DNA of 64,000 nucleotides from Neckera pumila. Lineage: Eukaryota > Streptophyta > Bryopsida > Hypnales > Neckeraceae. Location: contig OZ018410.1 of the NCBI GenBank assembly GCA_963969595.1, positions 30,756,913 through 30,820,912 of the forward strand. The letters are read 5' to 3'. Shown piece after piece: positions 12,736 to 25,707 of this stretch. Positions within the stretch are counted from its first letter, which is position 1. Each line of letters opens with the position of its first letter. The translations under genes and the position numbers were made by a program. The notes under the pieces are model-generated. The model did no database searches and had not been told where the DNA came from. It saw only the letters and a program-made list of their open reading frames with translations.

Positions 12736-15700
12736 TCACCGCCACCATGGGCTTCCTGCTCTGAAGACTTGTTTTTCGCCTTCCCATGAAACCACAGAAG
12801 CTTGGAGGCCGAGGGCACATTCAGGCTCTAACCCATGTAGGTCTCGCCAATTCTCTATCACACTTTCCAAAGACTCCTCATCTTGGATGCTGCTGGAATT
12901 AAGGAAGGGATCAACCTCAGCAGCCTGCCTTCGCGCAACAACACCAGGCATGTACACCGAGTCGCCCACTAACGGTGCATCTAAAGCAGCAAATTGCGCA
13001 CGTATCTGCAGAGAAGAAACAGGACAGAATTATAAACAAGCCAGAAAATCTTAGGACATGGAATAGACGTAAATGAGCACCTAAACCTAAAGAAGCATTT
13101 GCGTATGCATATTGCGATTAGACTGCCTTAATTCTTGCTGGGTCTCGTTCACCATTGAAAGTTAAGAGACTTCTTGCAAATCTTAGTATGTAATTTCTGA
13201 ACACCATATCAGTACACTTTGCATTTCGTATTTCTCCAAAGTGCTGATTATAGGTGTATCCAAAATCAATTCTCAGCATTCATGTTCAGACTATGTACAT
13301 TTTAATTAAGCAAGAACCACCAGAGGCTGCTCTTGAGTGAGGGTTGCAAATATGCACAAGAAAACTAGTGAAACGCTTTCAAAGGGAAGAACTGGACTTG
13401 TAACAAGGTTTTTAGTAGAATCAGACTACTTCAGGAACTTTTAGACATCATAAGGAAATCTTTCCCATTGACTCATGGAGAGGTCTCCCAATGGTCCAGG
13501 GGAGATTCTCGTTATAATGTTGTCAACACGTTCGTGAAACAATCCAACTGAAACCTTGCTTTGTGTATAATCATGGACTGCAAGCACAGAGAAAACATTA
13601 CCTGATGTGTCCGTCCGGTCAAAAGACGCACTGAGCACTCGTAAGCGTGTTCTCGTGATTCCCAATCACACTGAGAGACACGATACTGTGTTTCTACTAA
13701 AGCACTGGGCCACTTCACCTGTTTACAACCTAAAATCTTCAACTCGCAGTTGGACCAGTCCGGATGTTGGTCTGAGCATTGGTATAAAGAATATTGTCAG
13801 AGCCACTTGATGCAACAGAAATGTCACTAGAACACAGAATGTTCTAAAACAAAGTTGAAACACCAAAGCAAGTGCAGATAGGGAATTGTGGAATTTGAGA
13901 ATCCTCGCATCAAGAAATTTAAAACAAGTTTTTTAGCAAATCTATCCTGTGAAAAAAGAGGTCTCCTCCCGGTCGCAGTGATCATACGAGGCCTCTTCAT
14001 GTATCATAGGGACACCTCTGTATGATCAATGTAACCATATGGACTTCTCCATGAATCAAAGGGAAGATTCTCTTTATACTGTTGTCTAAAAGTCTTTCAA
14101 AAGTTTTATTTTACACAAACCCTGTTATAAAGTTCTTTGCATCCAGAATAGACCCTGCTTACAATTACTAATTAGTCGGGGAGCATAACGATCTGGTCGC
14201 ATGTAGTGAATGTGATGTCCAGGATCAACAGGTGCAGATGCTAAAGCTGTGTACTCCTTCTTTACTTTCCTCTCCTGGCAACACATCCAGAACATAAAAC
14301 ACACTTTTCTTTAGATGAATTTAGAAAGGCATAAATCGACTCAAATATTAAGGCAATGACAAGACCTCATAACGTGACTCCTTTCCTGGCCCAAGGACTT
14401 GGTACAATTCGTATAGGAAATGCCTCCCTAGAGGAGCAGAGCAACCACCATTCTTACTCTTGCTTCAAAACCGAATTTCTTAAGGAAAGAAATGAAAGAC
14501 GGTCACAATTCCTTAATCCAGGAGCTACCCACCTAAAAGATCAGAGGCCACATTGGGCTTCATGATCCTTTAGGCAGCTTTGAGTAGGTCATACGGGGAC
14601 TTTCTATTGTCCAATCTTATTATTTATTGACCAAGACATGCAATTTTCTTCATTGATTCTGGTGATGTAAAATTCAGTCCCATCTGAATTATTCGTTTCA
14701 CAACATGACCCATTAAATTGGTCACTTTTAAACCATGAATCCTTGGTCGTCGGTTAGATGCTAACCCGTAGAAGCATGTGGAAGTGGGACGAAAATGCTC
14801 TTGTCTTCGCAAAAACAATGCTGCACCAGAAGTTCACAACCTCATGAGTCACAGTAGTTGGACAATACTTTCATATAGAGGCAGAATACATCTTTGCAAA
14901 ACCAATGAAAATTAGTCTACAGATGTGTCCAATGTCAACTCCACATATGCTTTCGATAAATATGAATGCAGAAGTCTCCTTGGAAGAATTACAAATCAAG
15001 TCATAGAGTGAGTGCTAAGTATCAGATTGGTTCAGAGAGGTCACTAGTCCAGTCAGCAGATATGTGCATCCAAAAGAAGGAGAACACTAACCATCCTTCA
15101 GTACATGTATCAATTTGGTGCGTCAGAATGAGTGGCTTCTTAAGCTTTAAGGCTCGGCTGACATGGGTAGCACACATCTCCTCCAGGTTATCCACTGTTC
15201 CTCCGACCTACCCACAAGTGACACTACGTGGTGAGAAAGTGAGAAAGTAAGTAAATTTCAGCGCAAAAAATTAGACACCAGTTTGGCTAAACCAGTAATC
15301 TGACTTAATAAAAGGTTAGCAACAATATCAGTCCACGCCTTGGTTACATCTGACAACACAGAGTGACTTGATATCAGCACATTAAGGGCCGCCACATTTA
15401 GCGGCTGAAAGAGACATGGTAGTAGCACTTTACTTAACCACTGAGTGGCACAGTTTTTTAAGCACTTTTGAGCGGCTAATATGATCTTTCTCTTTCGTTC
15501 AATTTTATTTATTTTTGGAATAACACATGCAATGCTCTTCAAAGATGCTGGTGATATAACATCAATTCCATCTGCATTCATATTTTTCACAATATAATCA
15601 ATCAAATTGGTCATATTAAGACCATGAAATCTCTGTCTATAGGGGGTGAAACGAGCATATTAGTCAAACAACTTACAGAGACACCAGCAGGCTTGTCCAC

Positions 15701-17832
15701 AACCACAAACGCATCTGTCTCAGCAATTATCCTTGATTTCCAGTCAATCTCATATACCCTGCATCATAAATGTGCAATTACAAAATCTATTCAGTGAATG
15801 AAGGGAGCAAGATACATGAAAAACTCGGGGTGTAGTCAAATTCACATCACAGTTTCCTCTTTCTATTAGTATATTTGTTATCTTCCTCAAAGCTTCCAAA
15901 AATTATTCATTTCAACTCCTAAAGATAATGAAGCGGTATCTTTTCGACAGTAAGGGACTTGGAGGTAACTTATAAACATTTAAAATATACCTTCGACACA
16001 AAAGAAACAAACACTTTCCCCTCAGAAACTTCTTAAGATACGAGTAGGATATTGCAGGAGGAAGATTATCAAATCGAAACAGAAACTCTATATTCAAAAC
16101 CAGTTGCTGACAAAATTGAACATTCACAGAATTGAATAGGAAAAAACGCGAGGCGAGAGCACTGAAATTCATGCTAGAAAATACCTAGGAGAGCGCTTGG
16201 GATGCACATGCACTCTCAAGTAAGTCCCTGATTCGATGCATTCGCTTGGACTTGCAATTCTAAGACATCTCTGGGCCTCCTTCAACGTCTTTCCTTTCAA
16301 TGACAGTCGCTCTTTCTTCCTGGAGGCTCGAAGCTTCAGTACTCTATTGTAAAGCTCTAGTTGTTCGGGCGAAGCAGAAGGTGGTGGCGTTGGGCATTCA
16401 AGGGCGTAAAAGACAGCTCCAAACCTAATAAGATCTGCCACATATCTACATTTTGATCTTATTAGAGATTTTTGCACTGCGATGAGACATTGAAGGATGG
16501 AAAGCATGTGAAAAAATACTGCTTCCCATTTGGTTGTAGCTTCGTCTGCCGCACCAGCATTGTGTTGCAATCGAGGTTCAAGTTAACCCCTAAAGACCAA
16601 GAAACCCAAAGTGGGCCTCAATTTTCAAAGCAGTTTTCAGTAGATATACGGACTTTCTCTTGTCCAATTTTGTTTCTTTATTGGTCAACACATGCAAAGT
16701 TCTTCACTGATTCTGGTGATATTACATTTATCCACATTTGAATTATACTTTGCACAATATGATCATTTGAATTGGTCAATTTAAAACCATGAATCCTAAT
16801 CTTTTCCAGGTTAGTCCACTGCACATTCAAACTCCACAGATAAGACATCTTTAGAGTACCTCCAACTTACAGGCACGCTTATCAGAAACTGACAAGTCAC
16901 AGGAAGTTCCAACGTGACAGAGCTTACAAAGGAGGGAGAGAAAGTTCTTCACAAATGATGTCAACGATGTTTCCATTTCTCTCGATCAGCATATGCTCCA
17001 CACGAGGTGGCCAACTGTGATTCGGACACGGCATCAACCGGTCGTAGGTGATGGTCCTGCCATTTGTGTATAACCCCAACATCATACGAGGATAAACAAC
17101 CACAATAAGGAGTATCAGAGCTGGCCTGCAGAGAAGGCAATTCCAAACTCCATGAAGGGGCTAGCACTTTGAGGAAAGAAGAATTGCATCCTGCCCCAAT
17201 TTGATAATAAATCTGCAAATTGCAAGGTGTAACACCTAATAGCAAATGTATAAGTAGCACAGTCCAAAATAAAACATCGAAGACATACTAGGGGGTGCCA
17301 GTGCGAGCTTCCGGTACCGAAAATCGGAGTAATTCGGTTTCAGACTTGAAAACTCTATGCATTTTAAGATTATGAGGAAGAGGTCGCACAAGCCCAAATT
17401 TGGAAAGGAGTGGTGAAATCTTGCAGTACAGATTGACCCCCGACGAATAAGCAAAGCACCAACCCCTGCTTTTGGTTTCCCAAATATTGCAGGATTAGAA
17501 ATCAGGGCTTCAGGGCTTAGGGTTTAAGGTTTAGCAATTTTGGGTTTAGGATCAGTGCTTTAGGATTCAGAGAAAACTGTAAAAGCCAAGTGAAGAGACA
17601 AGAAGTTCGGTGTGATGTACCCTTCATGAACTGCTGTTCCGAGCTGAGCAGCGACCTCGAACTTCGCTGCCTTCCCTTGCGACACAAAAGCCCTTTGCAA
17701 ACGAAGAGAGCACCGTCCGTTCCATAGTCCTCGATTCAGGAAGGAATTGGAGATATCCCGTGACCTAGAAACGGTAGAGAAGCGAGAGCACGCGGAGATC
17801 GACCTGGCGGCCACCGGAGCTGCCATTGCCAC
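12736..17832 (-). CDS. PUS6: RluA-type RNA pseudouridine synthase, organellar PUS6-like
   Basis: Nine exons (- strand): 17832-17621, 17056-16928, 16445-16185, 15758-15677, 15207-15092, 14820-14766, 14274-14169, 13771-13602, 13005-12736. All phases close, giving 466 aa. Residues 1 to about 60 are Arg/Ser/Ala-rich with few acidic residues, like a plastid or mitochondrial transit peptide. Then come a PRVEHM and ADLIRFGAVFYALECP region with SLKGKTLKEAQRCLR (S4-like RNA-binding part), GTYLRVHVHPKRSPR, and the catalytic domain: VVVDKPAGVSVGGT, THQIDTCTEGC with the catalytic Asp, LLTGRTHQIRAQFAA and APLVGDSVYMPG. It ends in AGSPWWR, as recalled for plant PUS6. It should isomerise uridine to pseudouridine in organellar RNA. 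Three introns carry the same MITE. Confidence 0.9.
14555..14760. mobile_element. Short intronic MITE, copy 2
   Basis: Ends in CCATGAATCCTTGGTC and shares the interior GAGTAGGTCA, TCTTCATTGATTCTGGTGAT and TTTCACAACATGA with the other copies. It lies in a PUS6-like intron and reaches to within a few bases of the 5' splice site of exon 14820-14766. The left boundary is approximate. Confidence 0.6.
15466..15642. mobile_element. Short intronic MITE, copy 3 (left end damaged)
   Basis: Shares ACACATGCAATGCTCTTCA, GCTGGTGATATAACAT and TTTTTCACAATATAATCAAT with the other copies, and ends GACCATGAAATCTCTGTCTA then TAGGGG. It sits in the PUS6-like intron between exons 15758-15677 and 15207-15092. The left end cannot be placed exactly. 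Confidence 0.55.
16586..16810. mobile_element. Short intronic MITE, copy 4, with TTAA left flank
   Basis: The left end is TTAA followed by CCCCTAAAGACCAAGAAACC, exactly the outer TIR of the piggyBac-type elements. The interior (CACATGCAAAGTTCTTCACT, TTCTGGTGATATTACATT) matches the other short copies. The right end is degenerate after ACCATGAATCC. It lies in the PUS6-like intron between exons 17056-16928 and 16445-16185. Confidence 0.6.
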
Positions 17833-18673
17833 AACCTCCAGCAGCCCCCCGGCAGGAAGAGATCATTCGAATGGCTCAAATCCATATTGGTCTGACCCAA
17901 GTGCAAAGCTCGCAACAATCATCAAAGCCAAAGTGCAGTGACACAGATGCCGCTGATCGTTGGTCATGCGTGCCATCCACTGTATTTTGGAGAGCCCTTA
18001 GCTTTCACTGTTCCGGAAAGAGTTCAAGCCTGAGTGGTCACGGTTTCTGTTATCAGTTGTGGGTTTTTCAAATTCATTGATTGGGTTGGACTGCTGGGAT
18101 CATAGCCGGTAATTAGGGTTTAGCATTGTGGTTCCTTTCTTTGATTCTTTGTGAGGAGTCGCTGGAGAGGGATCACGGACTGTTGTAGTAGTTTCGCAAA
18201 GTGTATGTAACTCTCCTGATTCGGGTTTGTGGTAGCGATTAGTTTCATGGCTTTGTCGTTCTTTAATTTTTGGGTTCAGTCTTGGTTAGGTCTAATGCAT
18301 TTACTTGATTTGCTTGATTTGCTTGATTTGCTTGTAGGTTTCTAAGTTTCTGGGATACGACATAGTTATAAGAGCTTTTATTCTTATTAGATGAGAGATG
18401 TAATTGTTTACCATGTACCTGCAGCTGAGTTTCTGTTAAGGTCGAAGATTGACACACTTGGATATCCCACGACATGCGCTAATAGTTTGTTTAGTATTTG
18501 GGCGATAAAGCTATGGTTACTTGCACCCGAAGTGTCCCGCCGCTCTGAATTTTTTTGGGGGGCAGATTCTGCAAGAGAAGGTGGAATGTTGCAAGACAGA
18601 GAATCTGTTCACGGGGGATGCGAAGATGTGAGGCAAGCCATGTTATAAAAACTCTTAGCAGGTGGTGGGTGTC
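17833..18673. promoter_or_regulatory. Divergent promoter region between the PUS6-like and methyltransferase genes
   Basis: The two genes are transcribed away from each other with 841 bp between their proposed start codons, so their promoters share this interval. A small TTGATTTGC direct repeat (about four units) lies at 18305-18332. I do not see a convincing TATA box for either gene. This is inference from gene orientation. Confidence 0.4.
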
Positions 18674-21600
18674 ATGGCGATGGAGACGACGCAGGTCATG
18701 GTGCTGCAATCGTATAAAATCTCCGTGTGGAGAATGCCAGGGAAGAGACCGCATTTGTGGCCCAACGTGAAGCACGCTTTGCCATGGTTGTCTCCAAGGG
18801 TTTCGAACTTTGAGGGGGTGAGGCCTGGAGATGGCAAACCATTTGCATGCACTGCTGTAGAGATGGCGAAGAGCTCCAGCTTTCGCTTACGACGCTCATC
18901 GTTCTATCCTTTCTTTCCAGGTAAAAAAAATTGTGAGAAGTTTTCGCAGATTGTCAAATTCTATGTAGGCAAGCTGATTGTGGTCACGGATGTGGCTTGA
19001 TTCGGTCTTTGTTTTGGTTTTGATAATTTCTTGGTTTTACGGAAGTCTGGTATCATCAGGCATTCTCTCCATTGCCAAACATAGAGAAAGACCCGCACGC
19101 GTCATCCATGGTCTTTGCTTACCCATGGATGGTCGCCTCGCCGGTGAGGTGGACCCATGTGTGTGGGAATAATGGAACGACCATGTATATTGAACCCAAG
19201 GTAGCCGAACCAATTCATTGAAATATCTAGCCCCTTACGAACCAAGATCCCGAAATGTCTTGGGCCTCATTTTTATTTGGAATATTTTAGGAACTTTCTT
19301 TTGTCCTAATTTACTTTCTCTTTTGACCGGCACATGCAGCGTTCTTTGCTGATTCTGGTGATATAAACTTTGACCTCATCTGAATCATAAATTTCACAAT
19401 GTAATCAAGCGAATTGGTCATTCAAAGCCATGAATCGTTGGTCTTTAAAGGCTTAGAGCATGCCTGGATCATGTGCATGTGATAGCATGAACATGATTGT
19501 GTATGTGAGATCTGGACAACTGGTGATGGATACTTCGTAGTCTTGACTTTGTAGAGGGACGACCACCTCAGGTACCTTTGTTGAGCCAGTGCCTTGGAGG
19601 AATGAGGTGAAGAGGGGTGTGCGCACCGAAGCCTGGCTGGGCAGACATTCGGAGGAAGGCGACTGGCAATTTTCTCCTGAGTGGTGGGGCACGCAAGGTG
19701 GAGGCTGGGGCCGCAATGCTGGCGACACAGTTTTTGAGTCCCAATCGACCACGGGCAATGGCGTCATAGCAGTCACTGCGCATCCTGCCTCTACTCCGGT
19801 TTGTTGACCATACCTTACCGGGGATTTCCATTATTTGTTTTTCTCTTTCTGTCCAAAATTTGACATCTTTTTAGCAACTGTATTTGAGACTTTGATACTC
19901 TTTCCTTGAGACTGCAGTGTGCACATCCCCGTATATATCACAAATTTGGCCCATAACATCTTGATGATTTTGGAGAATCTGCTGACCCTCGAGGAATTAA
20001 GCTTTTTTTGGACTTTCTAGTGCAATCTGCATAGGATTATCATATCAACCAGAAAGTGCAAGAAATGTTCAATCGTTGTTAGTGCTCTATGCTACATAGC
20101 ATTCTTGAGGAGCTCGCTTCAGCACCCTTGCAAAATGAATCTAGATCTTTGAGTAGCATGAAAACCTTGGATAAAGAGTTCATGCCAGTCTCTGAGCACC
20201 ATGCATGTTGTCTATAGTGAATGTCAAACTTTTGTATCTTTTTGGGGGGGAGTCCATCTACAGTGGAGAAGGGTGAGTTCGAACAATTGCTCAAGAATGT
20301 TATGCATAACGTCTAGAGCACTATTGACCACCCACTTTTCACTGTAGCTGCTTAATGGCTGTTAGTATCTACACTTGACTAGTATAGTTGGCTGAGCACC
20401 GGCTTTTTCATTCTTGAACTCAGGATGTTAGAGGATTCAGGCAAAGAAAGAAGATGTTAGAAGATTAGAGCATCTTGGATATGCTGATTCGTCCTTGATT
20501 TAGCAGTTGGTTCGAGGTCTTTACAGCTCCTTTCAAGAATTTTATGACTGCTTACGTCGTGTAAACTCAGTACACTTGAAATTTATTCGACCGTTGTACC
20601 TGTGAATTGCGAGCATTATAATAGAGACCAGAAGAATGGACAGCGACAGAGCGGGAGTTGCAACAGAGGCAGAGCCAGTTGGGGAGGGCTAGTCACGGTC
20701 ATGGCCAGTTTAAGGTCCTCGGATACGAATGGCGGGTGCTTCGTTTCAATGCTATGACCCGCCAAAGTGTAGCCAAAGTCATGGCCGTAAGCAATGACAG
20801 ATACCCTTCGGAAGTCTTCCTGGTTCAACAACCAAACTGCATTGCTTTCGAATGTGAGCCGATTGTGTCCAGGACCCATTTTTTGTTATTGCCATGAAAG
20901 TGCACCTCTAGATCATGGCAATTTCTTCTGTTCTCTTTGTGCCTTGCAAAGGAGATGCTCTGATCGACAAATGCATAAGTTGTTCAATAGCTTGTATAGT
21001 CTGATTCTAGTTTGCTTCTTTACCTTAGCTCTGGCACTTATCAATAGGGTTAGGCATTTAGGGATTAAAGCAATTACTCATGCTAGGCCTTAAGTGCATC
21101 TTTGACCCTACATACCTTTTTACTCAGTTTCATGCTGTGTGATTGCAGATGTGAAAAGTATGTTATCCGTGGGACTCACAACTATGAGCCTAGGTGGCTA
21201 TAGTTTGGAGCAGGTGACTCACAGAGCAAGGGATATGCGAATCCTATGTATCGGACTTGGAGGAGGGAGCCTACCACTTTTTCTGGCCCACAATTTGCCT
21301 GGTACGTATGTCTCTAATGTGAGGAAGAAAGGTTTTCGTGAGCACTCCGTAGGACCATGTCCTCACTTTAGTGGTTATTCTTGGACGCCTGACACTGGTA
21401 GAAAACCCACCCCCAGAGGTATTCTAGAATAACCCAGTCACGTTACAATTGGCAGAGTTATTTTAGAAACTGCCTTAAATGCTGTTACAAATCGACAGTG
21501 TTTAGACGACTAAGTTTTCTACAATACCGAGGGTGATGGAGGATTTCTACTAGTGTGTTATGTATGCTATAGCGGCGGAATTGTGATATTCAAGTTTATT

Positions 21601-23261
21601 ATTTTTCTTGAGGACGATCTTCAATTATGGGCTTTAGCCTGGTATTTTAGTGTCTGTACGTGACATCGAATGCTTCTTCTTAATCAGGTGCAACATTGGA
21701 TGTGGTCGAGATCGATGGCGCTGTCATAGAGGCAGCTGTCGAGACCATGGGATATCCCCCTTGCAAAATACGTCGTTTGCAACCAGAAACTTCGTATCAG
21801 GATTCTTCGCAAGCACCAAAACATGGAATGGAAGATCATGTACTTTCGAATGGAGGTATGAGAGGACATGCAGACGCAGGGAAAGTGGATGAAGTAACTC
21901 GGGAGGTTTTATGGGAAAGTTTAAATAGGCTGACAGTGTATGAGGCTGATGGGGAGGCTTTTGTTGAAGCTTTGGGGCGGATGGAATCCACTAAGGAGCG
22001 TTCAAAACGGCAGTATTATGATCTAGTTTTTGTGGACGCTTTCGATGGTGAAGATGTTGTTCCCACCAAACTATGGAGAAGAAATGGACCTTTTTTGACA
22101 TTTTTGAGTCAACTGTTGCATCCCAAACATGGCACTGTTGTGGTAATTTTGTAATCCTTGGTTATTAATGTCTCGTATGAGCTTTCTTTGTGTACAAAAG
22201 ACCTCGGTTGTTTTTAGTTTGCAAGTATTTTTGGTTCCAAACTCCCTGCCAGCATGTGGTAGTTGGATAGGTTTATGATAGGATCTACAAATTGTGATGA
22301 TGACTCAGTTTTCTTTTATGCTTATATCGCGATTATGTGTACGTTTCATGACTTTTCCTATTTGATACAGCTCCTTGCCTTGTCCAACTGAGAAGTAATT
22401 GCCGTATCTTTCTCTCGTATTGGTATTCTAATGAGACATTCACTAAATGATTCAGGTCAATTTGCACACAGATGCGCCTCCGCCATCCATTATGGAGAAA
22501 GCGACTGGACAGTATGGACCCGGTTTTGACCCCGCCTCACCTCAGGGACGAAAAATCCAAGAAGCCTGTTTGGCTTACCGGTATGTTGCATTTAGTCAAG
22601 AATCTTTACCAGACTTTGAGTGGCCCTTGCTTTAAAAAAATGTAATGGCGATTTCTCATGCCTTCAAGCCTAGATTCTTCTCAACTTCCGAGATCCCTTC
22701 CCGTTTAACTTGACGAGTGTTACTTTTCAAATTTATTACCCCATGTACATCAGATTTCAAAAGAGAACCCCATTTGTATTGGTAAGACCTGCTCCGGTCA
22801 CGAATTGCAAAACGATTGAATCGTTTTTCAACACTTCCATGTGCCATCTGGTTTCAATATGGACCTGGTATCTTTTGGACGACCGAACCGTCCCCTTTCG
22901 TGAACCATTTTCTGTTCGACTAGGTTGTCATTCTTACATAAACTTTGTGTAATGCAGAGATGCCTTGATTTCCCCAGCGACTGGCACAGGCTCGATTGGT
23001 GGCATGGCATTCACCGTTGCAGTACCGTCACAGGGGAACATTAGCCTGGTAGCATCTAGAGGCTTCTCCGCTCAGCATCTTTTTGAGACGACTTCGCACA
23101 ACCAACACCAGACTAGGGAGAAGCAGATGTTTATTGAGAAATTGAAAGCGGAATCCAAATATGTCCAGAAGGTTCTCCAGTCTCGGTTGGACTTCTGCAA
23201 GCGAGTATCTCGAGGATATCAAGTTGTGCAGGACAGGGCAAGGTCTGCCAAAGTTCGGTAG
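18674..23261 (+). CDS. SAM-dependent methyltransferase-like protein with spermidine-synthase-like fold
   Basis: Seven exons with consistent phases: 18674-18920, 19572-19798, about 20667-20853 (its acceptor may also be 20673 or 20679), 21149-21301, 21688-22142, 22456-22580, 22958-23261; about 565 aa. The first exon could encode a transit peptide. Exon 2 carries SEEGDWQFSPEWWG and GVIAVTAHPAS. Exon 3 has RVLRFNAMTRQSVAKVMA. The Rossmann core follows: RILCIGLGGGSLPLFLAHNL (motif I, GxGGG), LDVVEIDGAVIEAA with the acidic end of strand 2, YYDLVFVDAFDGEDVVP, and HGTVVVNLHTDAPPP spanning a splice junction. This matches class I methyltransferases close to spermidine synthase; plant members are mostly uncharacterised and the substrate is unknown. 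Exons 1-2 are less certain than exons 3-7. CACTA and MITE copies lie in its introns. Confidence 0.75.
19235..19452. mobile_element. Short intronic MITE, copy 5
   Basis: Begins CCCCTTACGAACCAAGATCC and ends CCATGAATCGTTGGTCTTTA, an imperfect inverted repeat. The interior contains GCTGATTCTGGTGATATAAA and TTTCACAATGTAATCAA as in the other copies. It lies in the predicted first intron of the methyltransferase-like gene. Confidence 0.6.
21393..21555. mobile_element. Small CACTA-type MITE
   Basis: Ends read CACTGGTAGAAAACC and, inverted, CACTAGTAGAAATCC. Length 163 bp, in the methyltransferase intron between exons 21149-21301 and 21688-22142. The flanking triplets are TGA and TGT, so the 3-bp target duplication is imperfect. 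Confidence 0.55.
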
Positions 23262-23659
23262 TCCGTTCTGAATTGTCGAAGAACATCCTTGACCACTCTT
23301 GTAGTCGTGGTGCGGTTAAAAACATAATTTGACAATCATTCAGGAAAAGCTCCTACATCTAATACCGGCTCATACCAATAGCTTGTCTTTTGTAAATGTA
23401 TAGGTGGTAGAAATAAATAAGCAGATTCTGTGCATAGTGCTCGACGATCAAGCTCACGAATAGTAAGCTTTGTGGCTAAAATCTCTTTTAATCATTATAT
23501 TCAAGGGCACTCGTTCATTTGCATTTTATGCATAGACTTGATTCACATAGTGGTGAAATATTACGAGCAATTTTAGGTAGTAGTTGTACAGAGGTAGTGT
23601 GTGCTATTTTGAGGTAGTGTGTACTATTTACAGAGGTAACGTATGCTCTATCTCTGTAG

Positions 23660-23795
23660 CGGCCTAAACTGTGTGAAAAAAGAGACATGTCCTCGTTGCA
23701 CTCACTCATAGACTGACGGTGTATGTTCGGCCTAAACTGTGAAAAAGAGACATGTCCTCGTTGCACTCACTCATAGACTGTGACGGTGTATGTTT
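23660..23795. repeat. Two-unit 68-bp tandem repeat
   Basis: Two adjacent units starting CGGCCTAAACTGTG and containing GAGACATGTCCTCGTTGCAC, nearly identical apart from small indels. They lie between the 3' ends of the convergent methyltransferase and CDPK genes. Confidence 0.8.
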
Positions 23796-23982
23796 GATGA
23801 ATACTGTTTCTTTGCAGAAAATGTCCAACTCTGCATTGAAATGTTACATACAAAGAAAAAGCTACTCCTTGTGTCGGGCAGACACAGGAACCCTGAGTAG
23901 AAACAACTGACATTTAGATATTATCACAACTATATTGAAGTGCCTACATGCAGCTGAATCTGCTCTTCCCTCGATGTAAAGC

Positions 23983-25707
23983 CTATCCAATCATCAAGAC
24001 ATCATTCAAGCTCAAGCCTTGGCTGTGTCGTAACGATGAGCGGCCAGCACCACCCTGGTTTCCCTTACGCATCATCGCAACGAACTCGATGTAGTCAATC
24101 TTTCCGTCATTGTTTTGATCAATTTCCTGAAGCAACTCATCCACAGATATGTCTCCCATGTTGAACTCTTTCAAGGCATGCTGAAGCTCATCGATCGTCA
24201 GATAGCCACTATTATCCTTGTCCAAGTAAGAAAAAGCAGCAAACATGTTCTCATCTCGTTCAACCTTGTTCAGATGGAGAGTGGCAGCAAGAAACTCCCC
24301 ATAGTCAATTGTTCCATTACCATCGACATCGGCAGCCTCCATGAGATGTCGAACATCCTCTTCTTTGAGATTTGAACCTACCTTAGTAAGGCCAGCCTTC
24401 AGCTCTTCATAACTAATAGATCCTGAGTTGTCAGTGTCCATCATCTTAAACATCTCCTTCAGACCTGCAATTTCCTCCTCTGACAAAGACTCAGCTATGA
24501 CTCGGATGGCAATTTTCTTCAGCTTGTTCATTGCTGAAAAGTGCTTGAGCCGAGACTGGACTGCTGAATCAATAGGTCTGTCGGGTGCAACTCCATCTTC
24601 ACAGATCCAAGGATGTGCCAACACTTGATGAGCCTTCAACCTCTTCGAAATTTGAGGGGTGAGCATTTTGCGAATCAGGTCCTTGGCACTATCAGAGATT
24701 TTAGGCCATGGATCTGAGGCAAAATCAAGCTCTGATTTCAAAACCTGCTCGAAGATACCTTGCTCGGTTTCTGCCCAAAATGGAGGAACACCACTAAGGA
24801 GTATGTATAGAATCACTCCAGCACTCCAAACATCAGCTTCAGGGCCATAATGTTTCCTCAACACTTCAGGGGCAACGTAGTAAGGGCTTCCAACCACATC
24901 TCTGAAAACTTCTCCGGGCTTGAAAAACATCGATAACCCAAAATCAGTAGTTTTCAAAGCCGCATCCTCCTTCGAACTAGAAAACAGGAAATTCTCCGGC
25001 TTCAAATCCCTGTGCATCACCCCAAGGGAATGGCAAGTCTCAACCACACCGACGATAGTGCGAGTAAGCACTGCAGCTTTGGCTTCCGAGTAATGCCCTC
25101 TTTGAATAATGCGGTCAAACAGCTCACCACCAGCACAAAGTTCCATCACCAAATGCACTGACGTAGAATCTTCATATGCCCCTTTGATCATGACAATGTT
25201 AGGATGCCCTGAAAGGTGATGCATAATTTGCAGTTCACGACGCACATCATCCACATCCTCCTTGGAAATGAGCTTCTTTTTCGCAATAGACTTGCATGCA
25301 TACTCCCTGTTTGAGGACTTCTCAATGCACAAGTACGTGGTGCCAAACTGACCTTGTCCCAGCTTCTTTCCCAAAACGTACAAATCTCTTAAGTTCTCAG
25401 TCCTCCGCTGCAGCACGGAGTACGTTAAGCTCTGCCCGGGGACAGGTTTCATCTCTCTCCCCTTCTTCATGGCCTCAATCACCTCCTTGAATTGCTGAGA
25501 ATCAGGCGCTTCTACAGCAGGGATGAAGTTCGGGCGTGGTGGTTTCTGTTGAGCCTGGGGGGATTCCCCCTCAGTCCTGCATCGATTATTATCTGCTTTC
25601 GATACACCAGGAGATGTTTCTGTGGATCTAGTGCTACGCCCACCCAGCGCAATTGCACTGGTGAAGCCTTGAAAATACCCAGCCGCTCCTACACAACTGT
25701 TACCCAT
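23983..25707 (-). CDS. Calcium-dependent protein kinase (CDPK/CPK), intronless
   Basis: One uninterrupted 574-codon frame. The N-terminus is MGNSC: Gly2 fits N-myristoylation and Cys5 palmitoylation, so plasma-membrane targeting is likely. Residues 1-108 form the variable domain. The kinase domain spans about 110-368, with the GQGQFGTTY loop at 117-125, Lys139 in [12 protein letters not shown] with catalytic Asp234, DFG at 255-257 and [11 protein letters not shown] in the activation segment; the Arg-Asp and DFG features show an active Ser/Thr kinase. The autoinhibitory junction is about 380-410 ([19 protein letters not shown]). Four canonical EF-hands start at Asp424, Asp460, Asp496 and Asp530. 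Calcium binding to these releases the junction. Most seed-plant CDPK genes have several introns in the coding region; this one has none, which suggests retroposition or an intron-poor lineage. Introns in the 5' UTR cannot be excluded. Confidence 0.97.
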   Translation of the reverse strand: MGNSCVGAAGYFQGFTSAIALGGRSTRSTETSPGVSKADNNRCRTEGESPQAQQKPPRPNFIPAVEAPDSQQFKEVIEAMKKGREMKPVPGQSLTYSVLQRRTENLRDLYVLGKKLGQGQFGTTYLCIEKSSNREYACKSIAKKKLISKEDVDDVRRELQIMHHLSGHPNIVMIKGAYEDSTSVHLVMELCAGGELFDRIIQRGHYSEAKAAVLTRTIVGVVETCHSLGVMHRDLKPENFLFSSSKEDAALKTTDFGLSMFFKPGEVFRDVVGSPYYVAPEVLRKHYGPEADVWSAGVILYILLSGVPPFWAETEQGIFEQVLKSELDFASDPWPKISDSAKDLIRKMLTPQISKRLKAHQVLAHPWICEDGVAPDRPIDSAVQSRLKHFSAMNKLKKIAIRVIAESLSEEEIAGLKEMFKMMDTDNSGSISYEELKAGLTKVGSNLKEEDVRHLMEAADVDGNGTIDYGEFLAATLHLNKVERDENMFAAFSYLDKDNSGYLTIDELQHALKEFNMGDISVDELLQEIDQNNDGKIDYIEFVAMMRKGNQGGAGRSSLRHSQGLSLNDVLMIG

